This document shows, in pieces, positions 32,326 to 32,445 of a stretch of DNA of 32,445 nt. A model generated the notes under the pieces. The model was not told where the DNA came from. It made no database searches and saw nothing but the letters and a program-made list of their open reading frames with translations. Source of the stretch: Clostridiales bacterium. GTDB lineage: Bacteria; Bacillota; Clostridia; Christensenellales; QALW01. How positions within the stretch are numbered: position 1 is the first letter of the stretch; each line of letters starts with the position of its first letter. The translations under genes and the position numbers were made by a program. The stretch is taken from NCBI GenBank assembly GCA_015069575.1, contig SVIH01000016.1:1-32445 (forward strand), written 5' to 3'.

Positions 32326-32445
32326 TGCACCCCAAAAGTTAGACACTTTTGGAGGTGCATATTTTTATGGCAAAAAAAGGAACAATACAACAAAAATATA
32401 GTGCAGATTTTAAGATATCTGTTATAATGGATATGCGAGAACACC
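32326..32445 (+). mobile_element. left end of an IS3-family insertion sequence, cut by window edge
   Basis: TGCACCCCAAAAGTTAGACA is a typical IS3-family (IS150-like) terminal inverted repeat, and the following ACTTTTGGAGGTGCA repeats it in reverse as a small hairpin before the transposase start. The element begins 22 bases after the antiporter stop. The right end and target duplication are outside the window. Confidence 0.85.
32367..32445 (+). CDS. IS3-family transposase OrfA, 5' fragment
   Basis: Only the first 26 residues are in the window: MAKKGTIQQKYSADFKISVI, then MDMREH. The basic start followed by YSADFKISVI is the opening of the helix-turn-helix OrfA of IS3/IS150-type elements. The start has GGAGG 12 bases upstream. 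OrfB is expected beyond the window. Confidence 0.8.
   Translation, partial: MAKKGTIQQKYSADFKISVIMDMREH

Overview
The window reads as chromosomal DNA of a low-GC, strictly anaerobic Gram-positive bacterium, most likely a clostridial gut or rumen commensal. Supporting signs are AT-rich intergenic DNA, strong GGAG-type ribosome binding sites, TTGACA-17-TATAAT promoters, meso-diaminopimelate dehydrogenase, and an Etf-linked lactate dehydrogenase typical of anaerobes. No exact species can be given. The species-level and pathway statements are inference; the gene families come from sequence motifs recalled from family knowledge, not from a search.

Layout. (1) 1-150: 3' part of a 5S rRNA and its terminator, i.e. 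the end of an rRNA operon. (2) 246-3960: a single SDR gene; then a divergent AraC regulator facing a Gfo/Idh/MocA oxidoreductase coupled to a YgjV-like membrane protein. (3) 3974-5930 (minus): an aldose-epimerase-like gene downstream of an unusual regulator that joins a LacI-type sugar-binding domain to a PucR/CdaR-type C-terminal helix-turn-helix. (4) 6079-15986 (plus): a tight eight-gene operon encoding a lactonase-like amidohydrolase, a fumarate-reductase-like flavoprotein, the three subunits AllH, FdrA/AllF and AllG of an oxamate-carbamoyltransferase-like complex, an acetate-kinase-like acyl kinase, an IlvD/Edd-like dehydratase and an SDR. (5) 16036-22959: a divergent AraC regulator and a six-gene operon with SDR, enolase-superfamily sugar-acid dehydratase, KDPG-type aldolase, GH110-like beta-helix protein, SASA-type esterase and UlaG-like metallo-beta-lactamase-fold hydrolase. 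(6) 23010-32304: housekeeping and energy genes, namely Na/Pi cotransporter-PhoU, a STAS-less SulP permease, Ddh, the EtfB-EtfA-LctD lactate dehydrogenase set and a Kef/CPA2 antiporter. (7) 32326-end: left end of an IS3-family insertion sequence.

How it may fit together. Regions 2-5 look like a glycan-sugar utilisation island. The second operon resembles an oxidative (De Ley-Doudoroff type) galactose route fed by an alpha-galactosidase-like protein. The first operon is the most interesting. AllFGH normally transfers the carbamoyl group of oxalurate to phosphate. The carbon analogue of oxalurate is a 2,4-diketo acid, which is exactly what a dehydratase plus an SDR make from 6-deoxy-sugar acids in the known diketo-hydrolase pathways of L-fucose and L-rhamnose. 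The operon could therefore encode a phosphorolytic version of that cleavage, giving pyruvate plus an acyl phosphate (e.g. lactoyl phosphate) that the acetate-kinase homologue converts to ATP. Lactate could then be oxidised by the Etf-linked lactate dehydrogenase at 27-31 kb. This is a hypothesis; gene order, overlaps and active-site substitutions in the kinase and dehydratase are what the sequence shows directly.
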